In this document: in pieces, positions 16,708 through 28,459 of the stretch
How positions within the stretch are numbered: position 1 is the first letter of the stretch
Layout: each line of letters opens with the position of its first letter
Assembly: GCF_014651035.1 (NCBI RefSeq)
Contig: NZ_BMWC01000004.1
Location: 434,001 to 498,000 of the forward strand
DNA: 64,000 nucleotides
Reading direction: 5' to 3'
Source: Streptomyces lomondensis
GTDB lineage: Bacteria; Actinomycetota; Actinomycetes; Streptomycetales; Streptomycetaceae
Made by a program: the position numbers and the translations under genes
Notes under the pieces: generated by a model
Seen by the model: only the letters and a program-made list of their open reading frames with translations
Database searches by the model: none
Told to the model about the DNA's origin: nothing

Positions 16708-17307
16708 GTGCGCCCACACCGCGACATCGACTCCTGGCAGCAGGTGAAATCCAAGCGTGACTTCACCGCCTACCTTCAGCTGATGTCGGCCGACTGCGAG
16801 ACCGCGTGCGGCGGGCAAGACCCCGGCATGCCCACAGCACAACACTGGACCAACCAGTCGGTCGATGGCTTCCTCTGGGCCTGGGTCCGGCTGCTGGAAA
16901 GCCGGATCAACGGTACGGACCTGCTGCACGAAGAGGCTCCCGGCAGGCCCGGGTGGCAGGGACTGGCCTTCCAACTGGACACCCTCCGCACCTCACCGCC
17001 CGGATTCGACAGCGCTCCCGCCGATGTGGTCACCGCACCGGGCTCGGTGGGCAGTGCCCGCGACCTGCGCCTCTATGCCGCGACGCTCGCTACCGACTTC
17101 GCCCGCGACCAGCGGGAGAGGCAGGCGAAGCTCAGCCGTGGTGAATGGGCCGGTGACGGAGGAACCTGGGCGCACGGCACCCTGTACAACGTGCTCGATG
17201 CCTGGGCCGCCTGGCTGGGTGCCGACTCGCCGTTCCATGCCCGACTCGAACCGGTCACCTGGTGGTCCATCGCCCACCAGCTCTCGGCCGCCCGGATCTA
17301 CGAATAG
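16708..17307 (+). CDS. Hypothetical protein, DUF7660-like helical domain
   Basis: A protein of 199 aa from GTG 16708; GTG 16705 is equally possible. The in-frame sequence upstream to 16477 is Arg/Pro-rich and was judged non-coding. The N-terminal 60 residues resemble the DUF7660 pattern: a helix beginning SWQQVKSKRDFTAYLQLM and ending in a W-x-N-x-S-x-D-x-F motif (HWTNQSVDGFLWAWVRLL). The C-terminal half is helical with many Trp residues and no known motif. It is predicted cytosolic. By analogy such proteins may be immunity or immunity-like factors, but no toxin gene is nearby. Confidence 0.55.
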   Translation: MRPHRDIDSWQQVKSKRDFTAYLQLMSADCETACGGQDPGMPTAQHWTNQSVDGFLWAWVRLLESRINGTDLLHEEAPGRPGWQGLAFQLDTLRTSPPGFDSAPADVVTAPGSVGSARDLRLYAATLATDFARDQRERQAKLSRGEWAGDGGTWAHGTLYNVLDAWAAWLGADSPFHARLEPVTWWSIAHQLSAARIYE

Positions 17308-17365
17308 CCCCGACTGACCAGATCGTCGGGGACGACGAGCGAGTCGGACCAGATCATCTGAGAGG

Positions 17366-17577
17366 CACCTGACGTTCGGCGCGAAGTTGAACCCGGCGTG
17401 GGACCCGGCCCTGGCCGAGCGGCGTATCCGCCTGGTGGGGCGGAATCCCGAGCAGAAGGCGGGGCAGCTCTCGGGTGGTCAGCGGGCGCGGCTGGCGCTG
17501 ACCATCGCGGCGGCCAGCGGCCCGAGCTGCTGATCTCGACGAGCCGGCGGCGGCGCTCGACCCACTGGCCCGCAAGG
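17366..17577 (+). pseudogene. ABC transporter ATPase remnant
   Basis: A fragment beginning HLTFGAKLNPAWD matches the region before the signature motif of antibiotic-type ABC ATPases, followed by an intact LSGGQRARLALTIAAA. Then one base is lost near 17517 (the codons expected to read AKRPELLI) and another near 17539, so the Walker B segment is recovered only by switching frames (DEPAAALDPLARKG). Walker A and the C-terminus are absent. It is a truncated and frameshifted relic in the 354-bp gap before the AraC gene. No cognate permease remains. Confidence 0.75.
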
Positions 17578-17661
17578 GGTCAAGCACATCGCGTACCGTC
17601 CGAAAGTACGGAAGAGCGTTGACCGTGCGGGATACCGGGCTCTGTCTCGGAAACCGACCGC

Positions 17662-18135
<474 letters not shown>

Positions 18136-18145
18136 CGTGGAGGCC

Positions 18146-18562
<417 letters not shown>

Positions 18563-18663
18563 CAGCCCCCGTAGCAACCCACCCCCGCGCCGCGCCCCGA
18601 GGGTCCGGCGCGGGGAACGAGATCGCCCGAGCGCGGCAGCCCCGCCCGACAGATGGAGACACC

Positions 18664-21060
<2,397 letters not shown>

Positions 21061-21182
21061 AGCGACCCCACCGGTACGCCAGGTCGGACATAAGGGGCAA
21101 AAGATGTGAATAGCGGCACGTTCCGAGGGCACTCCGTCTCCTGAACCACACCTGAACCACCCCCCTCGGAACGGAGCCGCTG

Positions 21183-21458
21183 ATGATCATCAAGAAGATG
21201 CACGAGATGGGCGTCCGCAGCGAGCACGCCTACATGGCCGCCATGGCGTCCGTCGGCTTCAGCGTCGTCGCCTGGATGGGCTCCCTGAAGATGGAACCCG
21301 GCACCGGCCTCGCCCGTGCCGACCGCTGGGGCATCTTCATCGGCGAATGGGCCCCCACCTTCTTCGGCCTCGGCCTCGCCCTGTCCCACTACGAACAGCA
21401 CGACGGCACCCTCACGGCCGACGTCCACGAATTCCGGCAGACGAGGAAAGCCGGCTGA
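21183..21458 (+). CDS. Small hypothetical membrane protein
   Basis: A protein of 91 aa. It starts with a polar helix (MIIKKMHEMGVRSEHAYM), followed by two hydrophobic segments (AAMASVGFSVVAWMGSL and WGIFIGEWAPTFFGLGLAL) and a charged tail. A GGAACGGAG stretch precedes the ATG. No family was recognised, but similar small proteins are common in Streptomyces. Confidence 0.6.
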   Translation: MIIKKMHEMGVRSEHAYMAAMASVGFSVVAWMGSLKMEPGTGLARADRWGIFIGEWAPTFFGLGLALSHYEQHDGTLTADVHEFRQTRKAG

Positions 21459-21508
21459 ACGGCCCAGCCCGACGAGCGCTCGGCGCCGCCTTCGCGGACC
21501 CTGATGCC

Positions 21509-21745
21509 ATGGCGTCCGTGAAGCCCGTCGTGGTCTACCCACCCGCCGCGGACGGCGGCCGGCGGGTCCGTGTGGACGACCGGTTCCTCGGAATCGCGTA
21601 CGGACTGCTGGACGTCGCCGAGTTCCTGCGGCGGGCGGGGATCGAGGACGCCGACGAGGCGTACGTGGCGGCGTCGGCGCTGATCGAGTGGCGCGGCGGC
21701 GGCCCCGGCGCATGGGGCGCCGAGCCGGACGGCGACCCCGCGTGA
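21509..21745 (+). CDS. Small conserved hypothetical protein
   Basis: A protein of 78 aa. The core DDRFLGIAYGLLDVAEFLRRAG and the SALIEWRGGGPGAWG segment look coherent and amphipathic. An upstream in-frame region to 21347 overlaps the previous gene out of frame and was discarded. No ribosome site is visible at ATG 21509. Function unknown. Confidence 0.5.
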   Translation: MASVKPVVVYPPAADGGRRVRVDDRFLGIAYGLLDVAEFLRRAGIEDADEAYVAASALIEWRGGGPGAWGAEPDGDPA

Positions 21746-21811
21746 AGCGTTTCGTCGCCCGGTCGCGTGCTGCTGCGTGACCCCGAAGCGGGTCCGGCAG
21801 TTGTGCCGGGC

Positions 21812-22012
21812 ATGAAGAAGCGCAGCATGCTCGCCATCGCCTCCCTCGCCACCGGTTTCGTCGTCGCGGCGGTCACCCCGTCCCACGCCCTCGGGGAGAG
21901 CCTCGGCACCCTCAGCGTGGACGACACCCTCAAGACGCTCGACAAGACCGTCGCCAAGGACAGCCTGTCCCTGGACCGGGAGGACGGCAGCCAGCAGAAG
22001 GAGAAGGGCTGA
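21812..22012 (+). CDS. Small secreted protein
   Basis: A protein of 66 aa with a Sec signal peptide (KKRSMLAIASLATGFVVAA, cleavage near SHA). The mature part of about 40 residues is charged and Ser/Thr/Asp-rich (TLKTLDKTVAKDS). It has no cysteines. A strong hairpin follows. Function unknown. Confidence 0.6.
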   Translation: MKKRSMLAIASLATGFVVAAVTPSHALGESLGTLSVDDTLKTLDKTVAKDSLSLDREDGSQQKEKG

Positions 22013-22035
22013 CGAGCCGCCCGGCCCCGGCCCAC

Positions 22036-22071
22036 GGCGCCGGCGCTCCCGCACCAGGGGGCGCCGGCGCC
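22036..22071 (+). terminator. Terminator hairpin after the small secreted protein gene
   Basis: A perfect 11-bp GC stem (GGCGCCGGCGC with GCGCCGGCGCC) around a 14-nt loop, 23 nt after the stop. Confidence 0.75.
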
Positions 22072-22156
22072 GTCGTCATGCGCCCTCAACTGCGGCTGGT
22101 TTTCGTGGCAGGGTGAAGCGGGCAAGCCTCAGGGGGCCAACAGAAGAGGGGGACCT

Positions 22157-23200
22157 GTGACCGTCGTCTGGATCAACGGCGCGTTCGGTGCGGGGAAGAC
22201 CACCACCGCACGGGAACTGATCGAACTGATCCCGAACAGCACGCTCTTCGACCCGGAGGTCATCGGCGGCGCGCTAGCCCACCTGCTGCCGCCCAAACAC
22301 CTCGCCGAGGTCGGCGACTTCCAGGACCTGCCGATCTGGCGACGGCTCGTGATCGACACGGCGGCCGCGATGCTCGCCGAGCTCGGCGGGACCCTGGTGG
22401 TCCCCATGACCCTGCTGCGCCAGGAGTACCGCGACGAGATCTTCGGCGGACTGGCCGCGCGCCGGATACCGGTCAGCCACATCCTGCTCGCTCCGGCCGA
22501 AACGATACTGCGGGAGCGCATAGCGGGCCGCGAGGTTCCGCCGGACCTCCCCGACGGCGAGATGCGAATACGCCAGTGGTCCTTCGACCACATAGAGCCC
22601 TACCGCGCCGCCCTCGCCTCCTGGCTCACCGCCGACGCCCACCCGGTCGACACCAGCGACCTCACGCCGTACCAGACCGCCGCCCGGATCGCCGAGGCCC
22701 TCACCGACGGCACCGTGCCCGTCTGCGACATCGTGCAGACACCCGAGCCGACCGCCGAGACGCTCGCCGCCGGGGTGCTCCTCTTCGACGAGCGGGACCG
22801 GGTGCTGCTCGTCGACCCCACCTACAAGCCCGGCTGGGAGTTCCCCGGCGGGGTCGTCGAGCCCGGAGAGGCGCCCGCGCGTGCCGGGATGCGGGAGGTC
22901 GCCGAGGAGACCGGCATCCGCCTCGACGAGGTGCCGAGCCTGCTCGTCGTCGACTGGGAGCGCCCCGCGCCCCCCGGGTTCGGCGGACTGCGGCTCCTCT
23001 TCGACGGCGGCCTCCTCGACTCCGCGGAGGCCGGACGGCTGCTGCTGCCCGGCCCGGAGCTGCGCGACTGGCGGTTCGTCACCGAGGAGGAGGCCGCCGA
23101 ACTGCTGCCACCGGTGCGCTACGAGCGACTGCGCTGGGCGCTGCGGGCGCGGGAACGCGGAGCGGCGTTCTACCTGGAAGCCGGAGTTCCGCTCGGCTGA
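22157..23200 (+). CDS. P-loop kinase-like / Nudix hydrolase fusion protein
   Basis: A protein of 347 aa. Residues 1-185 form an AAA/adenylate-kinase-like domain with Walker A GAFGAGKTT near residue 9 and an arginine-rich lid region (LRERIAGREV). Residues about 200-335 form a Nudix domain. The Nudix box reads GGVVEPGEAPARAG followed by MREVAEETGI and keeps all the key Glu and Gly residues. Both domains look active, so it may phosphorylate one metabolite and hydrolyse a related nucleoside diphosphate derivative. GTG 22157 follows GAGGGGG. It stands alone. Confidence 0.82.
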   Translation: MTVVWINGAFGAGKTTTARELIELIPNSTLFDPEVIGGALAHLLPPKHLAEVGDFQDLPIWRRLVIDTAAAMLAELGGTLVVPMTLLRQEYRDEIFGGLAARRIPVSHILLAPAETILRERIAGREVPPDLPDGEMRIRQWSFDHIEPYRAALASWLTADAHPVDTSDLTPYQTAARIAEALTDGTVPVCDIVQTPEPTAETLAAGVLLFDERDRVLLVDPTYKPGWEFPGGVVEPGEAPARAGMREVAEETGIRLDEVPSLLVVDWERPAPPGFGGLRLLFDGGLLDSAEAGRLLLPGPELRDWRFVTEEEAAELLPPVRYERLRWALRARERGAAFYLEAGVPLG

Positions 23201-23504
23201 CACCGAGCCGTCGCGTCCGCCTTTACCCGGCGCGGGGGATTCCGAGGGAAAAGCGAGAGGAAACACCGCCGGAGCCACTGCCAATCAATTCCCAAGGAAT
23301 CTCCCGCACTCCTTCACGCGGCGGGTAATCACATTTCCCACCCCCGTCAACACTTCTCCATGACCGCAAACAATCCCTTTTCCGGGTCCTGCTCGGCTTG
23401 ACCGGACTCGCACGGCATTGCGAAAGTCCGCAGAGTCTCACGGCGGCAGTAACGACCGCCACCCAATTTCCTTGCCCCAGGGGCAGATCCGGGATGTCCG
23501 TACG
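23201..23504. other. Long upstream region of the peptide importer operon
   Basis: These 304 bp hold no credible gene. The stretch at 23260-23420 is less GC-rich than its surroundings, as promoters often are. TTGACC at 23398-23403 could be a -35 element, but no good -10 box is found at the right distance. Confidence 0.4.
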
Positions 23505-24536
23505 ATGACCACGCAACACCAGCCGGTCGACACCGGCGGCGGCACCGCGCTGCTGGCCGAGCCGTCGACGCAGGACCCCAGACCCGGCGGCACGGTCGTC
23601 GCCGGCCGCTCACCGGCCCGGATGGCCTGGCGGCGGATCAGGCGGGACAAGGTCACCCTGGCCGCCCTGGTGGCCACCCTCCTGTTCATCGCGATCGCGA
23701 CGCTCGCACCGGTCCTCACCGCGGTGACCGGCTGGGGACCGATCACCCCCGACAACAAGGCGATCAACCCGGACACGGGCAACTTCCCCTACGGATCGCT
23801 GGGCGGCATCAGCGCCCAGCACCTGCTCGGCGTCGAACCGGGCACCGGCTACGACCTGTTCGCCCGCGTCGTCTACGGCCTGCGCACCTCCCTCTACGTG
23901 GGATTCGCCTCGGCCCTGCTGTCCACCGCGGTCGGAGTCGTGGCCGGGCTCGCGGCCGGCTACTTCGGCGGCTGGGTCGACTCCCTGCTGTCCCGGATCA
24001 TGGACGTGATGCTGGCGTTCCCGCAGCTGCTGTTCATCATCGCGCTCACCCCCGTGATCCAGAACGCGCTCCAGACCAACAGCCATGGCGGCACCGACGA
24101 GAACCTCCGGCTGCTCGTCCTCATCCTCAACATCGCGGGCTTCGCCTGGGCGTACACCGCCCGCCTGGTGCGCGGACAGGTGCTGTCCCTGCGCGAGCGG
24201 GAGTTCGTCGACGCCGCGCGGCTGATGAGCGCCGGCCGGCGGCACATCCTCTTCCGGCAACTGCTGCCCAACCTCTGGGCGCCGATCCTGATCTCCTTCG
24301 CGCTCGCCGTCCCGCAGAACATCACCACCGAGGCGGCCCTGTCGTACCTGGGCGTCGGCGTCATCCCGCCCAACCCCGACTGGGGCGCCCTGCTGTCGGA
24401 CGCCTCCCAGTTCTTCCTCCAGGACCCGATGTACCTCTTCGTGCCCGGAGTCCTGCTCTTCCTCCTGGTCCTGGCGCTCAACCTCCTCGGGGACGGCGTG
24501 CGGGACGCCCTGGATCCCCGCGCCCGGCGCGGCTGA
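23505..24536 (+). CDS. Peptide/nickel-type ABC transporter permease (DppC/OppC family)
   Basis: A protein of 343 aa with about six transmembrane helices: the first at 45-70 (VTLAALVATLLFIAIATLAPVL) and five more in the binding-protein-dependent permease domain. The EAA loop is visible (REREFVDAARLMSAGRRHILFRQLLPN). DppC-type N-terminal cytoplasmic extension. It is the first gene of the five-gene importer, placed before the binding protein. Start ATG 23505 excludes 29 upstream codons. Confidence 0.9.
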   Translation: MTTQHQPVDTGGGTALLAEPSTQDPRPGGTVVAGRSPARMAWRRIRRDKVTLAALVATLLFIAIATLAPVLTAVTGWGPITPDNKAINPDTGNFPYGSLGGISAQHLLGVEPGTGYDLFARVVYGLRTSLYVGFASALLSTAVGVVAGLAAGYFGGWVDSLLSRIMDVMLAFPQLLFIIALTPVIQNALQTNSHGGTDENLRLLVLILNIAGFAWAYTARLVRGQVLSLREREFVDAARLMSAGRRHILFRQLLPNLWAPILISFALAVPQNITTEAALSYLGVGVIPPNPDWGALLSDASQFFLQDPMYLFVPGVLLFLLVLALNLLGDGVRDALDPRARRG

Positions 24537-24614
24537 CACAGCCACCCCCCGAGTCTCGGCCCGGCGGTCCCACGAACGGCCGCCGAGCCCGTAGCGAGAA
24601 ACGGAGTTTCCTCA

Positions 24615-26291
24615 ATGACGCGCAGCACGCGCAGATCGCGCACGGTCGCTCTCACGGCCTCCGCCGTGATGATCGCCCTGGGAGCCACCGCATGCGGAGG
24701 GTCCTCCAGCAACAGCGGCAGCGGCACGCCCGGCAAAGGCGGCACGCTGACCGTCCTGGACAAGGCGGACTTCGACCACCTCGACCCCCAGCGCGTCTAC
24801 ACGACCGAGGGTTCGAGCATGGACGAGGAGATCGTCCGCACCCTCACCGGCTGGGACGAGACGGGCTCGAAGCCGAAGCTGGTCGGTGACCTCGCCACCG
24901 ACACCGGAACGCCCAGCAAGGACGCCACCGTCTGGACCTTCCACCTCCGGCACGGGGTCAAGTACCAGGACGGCACCGAGGTCACCGCACCGGACGTCAA
25001 GTACGGCGTCGAGCGGTTCTTCTCCTCCGACATCAACGGCGGCCCGCCGTACGCGTCGCAGTGGCTCGTCGGCGGCGCCGACTACAAGGGCCCCTACCAG
25101 GGCAAGGAGCTCGGCTCCATCCAGACCCCGGACAAGTACACGATCGTCTTCCACCTGAACCAGCCGGTGGCCGACTTCAACGAGACCACCGCGATGCCCG
25201 GCTGGTCCGCCGTGCCCAAGGCCCACGACACCGGCTCGACGTACGACACCAAGGTCTGGTCCGACGGCCCGTACATGATCAAGTCGTACACCAAGAACAA
25301 GGAACTCGTCCTCACCCGGAACACACACTGGTCCCAGGCGACCGACCCGATCCGGCAGCAGAACGTCGACGAGATGGATGTGAAGTTCGGCCAGGACGAG
25401 GCCGCCATCGACCAGCAGATCAAGGCCGACGCCGGCACCGCCCAGACCTCGATCCAGCAGTGGCCGATCGCGGGCTCCGACCTAGCGCAGCTCGCCAACG
25501 ACCCTTCCCTGAAGAGCCGTTACTACAAGATCCCCGCGCCCGGCATCAACTACCTGGCCATCAACACCACGCGCGTGAAGGACCTGAGGGTCCGCCAGGC
25601 GATCGAGTACGCCATCGACAAGACCACCGTCCGCGGCGCCTTCGGCGGCTCGGCGTACGGCGACTACGCCACCACCATGCTGAGCCCCGGCATCGGCGGC
25701 TACCAGAAGTTCAACCTCTACAGCGCCAACCCGGCCGGCAACCTCGCCAAGGCCAAGGAGCTGATGAAGCAGGCGGGCGACCCGAAGCTCACCATGTCGA
25801 TCGCCGTGGAGAACACGCCCACCCACGAGCACTTCGCCGACGCGGTGAAGACCGCGCTGGAGCGCATCGGCATCCACGTCAACATCTCCCCGATCGACGC
25901 GGCGAACTACTTCAGCACCGTCAACAACACCAAGAACCAGTACGACCTGACCTGGGGTGACTGGATCGCCGACTGGCCGAACGCCTCCACGGTGCTGCCC
26001 ACCCTCTTCGACGGCCGGCTGATCAAGAAGAACCCGCAGGCCAACCAGGACCTGTCCTACCTGAACGACCCGAAGGTCAACGCGCTCATCGACAAGGCCG
26101 CCAAGATGACCGACGTCACGCAGCGCAACGCGGCCTACGGTCAGATGGACGAGCAGATCATGAAGGACGCCGCCGTGGTCCCGCTGATGTACATGAACTT
26201 CAGCGACATGTCCGGCTCCAAGGTCGGCGGGGTCATCCCCGACACGATCCTGGCCGAGCCGAGCCTGGTCCACGTCTACATCAAGCACTGA
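24615..26291 (+). CDS. Peptide-type ABC transporter substrate-binding lipoprotein (family 5)
   Basis: A protein of 558 aa, the normal length for DppA/OppA-like proteins. A lipoprotein signal ends at the lipobox GATACG (Cys near residue 27), followed by a Ser/Gly linker. Family features are LTVLDKADFDHLDPQ, FHLRHGVKYQDG, VKYGVERFFSSD and LRVRQAIEYAID. It captures an oligopeptide or similar solute outside the membrane and delivers it to the two permeases. A GC-rich hairpin follows the gene. Confidence 0.93.
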   Translation: MTRSTRRSRTVALTASAVMIALGATACGGSSSNSGSGTPGKGGTLTVLDKADFDHLDPQRVYTTEGSSMDEEIVRTLTGWDETGSKPKLVGDLATDTGTPSKDATVWTFHLRHGVKYQDGTEVTAPDVKYGVERFFSSDINGGPPYASQWLVGGADYKGPYQGKELGSIQTPDKYTIVFHLNQPVADFNETTAMPGWSAVPKAHDTGSTYDTKVWSDGPYMIKSYTKNKELVLTRNTHWSQATDPIRQQNVDEMDVKFGQDEAAIDQQIKADAGTAQTSIQQWPIAGSDLAQLANDPSLKSRYYKIPAPGINYLAINTTRVKDLRVRQAIEYAIDKTTVRGAFGGSAYGDYATTMLSPGIGGYQKFNLYSANPAGNLAKAKELMKQAGDPKLTMSIAVENTPTHEHFADAVKTALERIGIHVNISPIDAANYFSTVNNTKNQYDLTWGDWIADWPNASTVLPTLFDGRLIKKNPQANQDLSYLNDPKVNALIDKAAKMTDVTQRNAAYGQMDEQIMKDAAVVPLMYMNFSDMSGSKVGGVIPDTILAEPSLVHVYIKH

Positions 26292-26311
26292 CGGAACCCT
26301 CTCCACCGCAC

Positions 26312-26339
26312 CCCGCCGGCGGTCCCGGCCGCCGGCGGG
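26312..26339 (+). terminator. Intra-operon hairpin after the binding-protein gene
   Basis: A perfect 11-bp stem (CCCGCCGGCGG with its complement) and a 6-nt loop lie between the binding-protein and permease genes. It probably causes partial termination or protects the upstream mRNA, so that the binding protein outnumbers the transporter core. Confidence 0.7.
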
Positions 26340-26369
26340 CACCCCACTCACGTCAGGTCCCGGCACCCC

Positions 26370-27362
26370 ATGTTTCGTTACCTCATCAGACGCCTGCTGG
26401 CAGCGGCCGTCATCATGCTGGTGATCACCACGATCACCTTCTTCATCTTCTTCGCGCTGCCGTCCGACCCCGCACTCCTGGCCTGCGGAAAGACCTGCTC
26501 GCCCTCGCGCCTCGCGGAGATCAGGCACTCGCTGGGCCTGGACCGGAGCTATCTGACGCAGTACTGGGAGTTCTTCAAGGGGCTGTTCGCCGGCCGTGAC
26601 TTCGGCGACCAGAGCGTGCGCATCCACTGCGGCGCGCCCTGCCTCGGCGTCTCCTTCCAGACCGACACCCCCGTCCTGACCACCCTGCTGTCGGACTTCC
26701 CGGCGGACCTCTCCCTCGGTCTCGGGGCCGCGGTGGCCTTCCTGATCCTCGGCGTCGGCCTCGGCACCGTCGCCGCGGTGCGCAGGGGCCGGGCCGCCGA
26801 CAAGGCGGCGGTCGGACTCGCCCTGTTCGGCGTGTCGGTGCAGATCTACTTCATCGGTCTGCTCCTGCTGTACCTCTTCGTCGACAAGTTCCAGATCCTG
26901 CCGACCTCCGGCTACACCCCGATCACCGAGGACCCGGCCGGCTGGTTCAAGGGCCTGATCCTGCCGTGGGCCACCCTGGTCATCGTCTACCTCGCGATGT
27001 ACACCCGGCTCACCCGCTCCTCCATGCTGGAGGTGTTCGCCGAGGACTACATGCGCACCGCCCGCGCCAAGGGCCTGCCCGCCGCCAAGGTCGTCCTCAA
27101 GCACGGCCTGCGGGCCGCCATCACCCCGATCATCACCATCTTCGGCATGGACGTCGGCTCGCTGATCGGCGGCTCCGCGGTCATCACCGAGTCGGTCTTC
27201 GGCATCAACGGCATCGGCAAGCTCGCGGTGGACTCCGTCCAGAACTCCGACCTGCCGGTCATCCTCGGCACCACGCTCTTCGCCGCGACGTTCGTCGTCC
27301 TCGCCAACGTCGTGGTCGACCTGGTGTACGGCCTCGTCGACCCGCGCGTGCGCCTCGCCTGA
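26370..27362 (+). CDS. Peptide/nickel-type ABC transporter permease (DppB/OppB family)
   Basis: A protein of 330 aa. It begins MFRYLIRRLLAAAVIMLVIT, the standard DppB N-terminal helix. The large outside loop holds two Cys-x3-Cys-like pairs (ACGKTCSPS and HCGAPC), an uncommon feature that may form disulfides. The EAA loop FAEDYMRTARAKGLPAAKV is present. About six transmembrane helices. Partner of the DppC-like permease upstream. Confidence 0.92.
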   Translation: MFRYLIRRLLAAAVIMLVITTITFFIFFALPSDPALLACGKTCSPSRLAEIRHSLGLDRSYLTQYWEFFKGLFAGRDFGDQSVRIHCGAPCLGVSFQTDTPVLTTLLSDFPADLSLGLGAAVAFLILGVGLGTVAAVRRGRAADKAAVGLALFGVSVQIYFIGLLLLYLFVDKFQILPTSGYTPITEDPAGWFKGLILPWATLVIVYLAMYTRLTRSSMLEVFAEDYMRTARAKGLPAAKVVLKHGLRAAITPIITIFGMDVGSLIGGSAVITESVFGINGIGKLAVDSVQNSDLPVILGTTLFAATFVVLANVVVDLVYGLVDPRVRLA

Positions 27363-27387
27363 GCCCCCTTCGTCCTTAGGAACACCC

Positions 27388-28458
27388 GTGTCCGTTCAGA
27401 CCTCACCGCAGCCCGCGGACGTCACCCCCGCGCCCGCCCCGTTCCTCGACGTACGGGACCTGCGGGTGCACTTCCCGACCGAGGACGGCCTCGTCAAGTC
27501 CGTCGACGGCGTCTCCTTCACCCTGGAGAAGGGCCGGACCCTCGGCATCGTCGGCGAGTCCGGCTCCGGCAAGTCGGTGACCTCGCTGGCCCTGCTCGGA
27601 CTGCACAAGGGCACCCGCGCGCAGGTCAGCGGGGAGATCTGGCTGGAGGGCAAGGAACTCGTCGCCCTGCCCGAGACCGAGATGCGCGCCCTGCGCGGCC
27701 GCACGGTCTCCATGATCTTCCAGGACCCGCTCTCCGCGCTGCACCCCTTCTTCACCGTCGGCGCCCAGATCGCCGAGGCGTACCGCGTGCACCACAAGGT
27801 CTCCAAGAAGGAGGCCAGGGACCGGGCGGTGGAGATGCTGAAGCGGGTCGGCATCCCGCAGCCCGAGCGCCGGGTCAGGGACTACCCCCACCAGTTCTCC
27901 GGCGGTATGCGCCAGCGCGCCATGATCGCCATGTCCCTGGTCTGCGACCCCGCGCTGCTCATCGCCGACGAGCCCACCACCGCCCTGGACGTCACCGTCC
28001 AGGCGCAGATCCTGGACCTGATCCGCGACCTCCAGGAGGAGTTCGGCTCGGCCGTCGTCATCATCACGCACGACCTCGGCGTGGTCTCCGACATCGCCGA
28101 CGACATCCTCGTGATGTACGGCGGCCGCCGCATCGAGTACGGCACCACCCGGGACGTCCTCAAGCAGCCCCAGCACCCCTACACCTGGGGCCTGTTGCAG
28201 TCCATGCCGCACCTCACCGGCGACGTCGGCGAACGGCTCGACCCGATCCCCGGCACACCGCCCAGCCTGATCAACCTCCCGGCCGGTTGCGCCTTCCACC
28301 CGCGCTGCGCCTACAAGGGCTGGGTCCACGAGGGGCGTTGCACCGTGGACCGGCCCGAGCTGCGCCCCGTCTCCGGCACCGGACGGCACATCGCCGCCTG
28401 CCATCTCACCGACGAGGCCAAGCACGAGATCCGTGACGGTGTACGAAAGGGAGCATGA
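27388..28458 (+). CDS. Peptide ABC transporter ATPase (DppD/OppD family)
   Basis: A protein of 356 aa. Walker A GESGSGKS, signature FSGGMRQR, Walker B LLIADEPTTALD and H-loop IITHD are intact. The C-terminal oligopeptide/dipeptide domain carries the Cys-rich motif PAGCAFHPRCAYKG typical of the family, sometimes an iron-sulfur site. GTG 27388 follows TAGGAA. It ends 1 bp before the partner ATPase gene. Confidence 0.95.
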   Translation: MSVQTSPQPADVTPAPAPFLDVRDLRVHFPTEDGLVKSVDGVSFTLEKGRTLGIVGESGSGKSVTSLALLGLHKGTRAQVSGEIWLEGKELVALPETEMRALRGRTVSMIFQDPLSALHPFFTVGAQIAEAYRVHHKVSKKEARDRAVEMLKRVGIPQPERRVRDYPHQFSGGMRQRAMIAMSLVCDPALLIADEPTTALDVTVQAQILDLIRDLQEEFGSAVVIITHDLGVVSDIADDILVMYGGRRIEYGTTRDVLKQPQHPYTWGLLQSMPHLTGDVGERLDPIPGTPPSLINLPAGCAFHPRCAYKGWVHEGRCTVDRPELRPVSGTGRHIAACHLTDEAKHEIRDGVRKGA

Positions 28459-28459
28459 C

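Noticed and set aside
16303..16974. Minus-strand frame across the repeat region, considered as a transposase remnant
   Set aside because: No DDE-type motif or recognised family block; conserved-looking words did not extend.
23398..23430. TTGACC considered as promoter of the peptide importer
   Set aside because: No -10 box at 16-19 bp; kept only as a remark.
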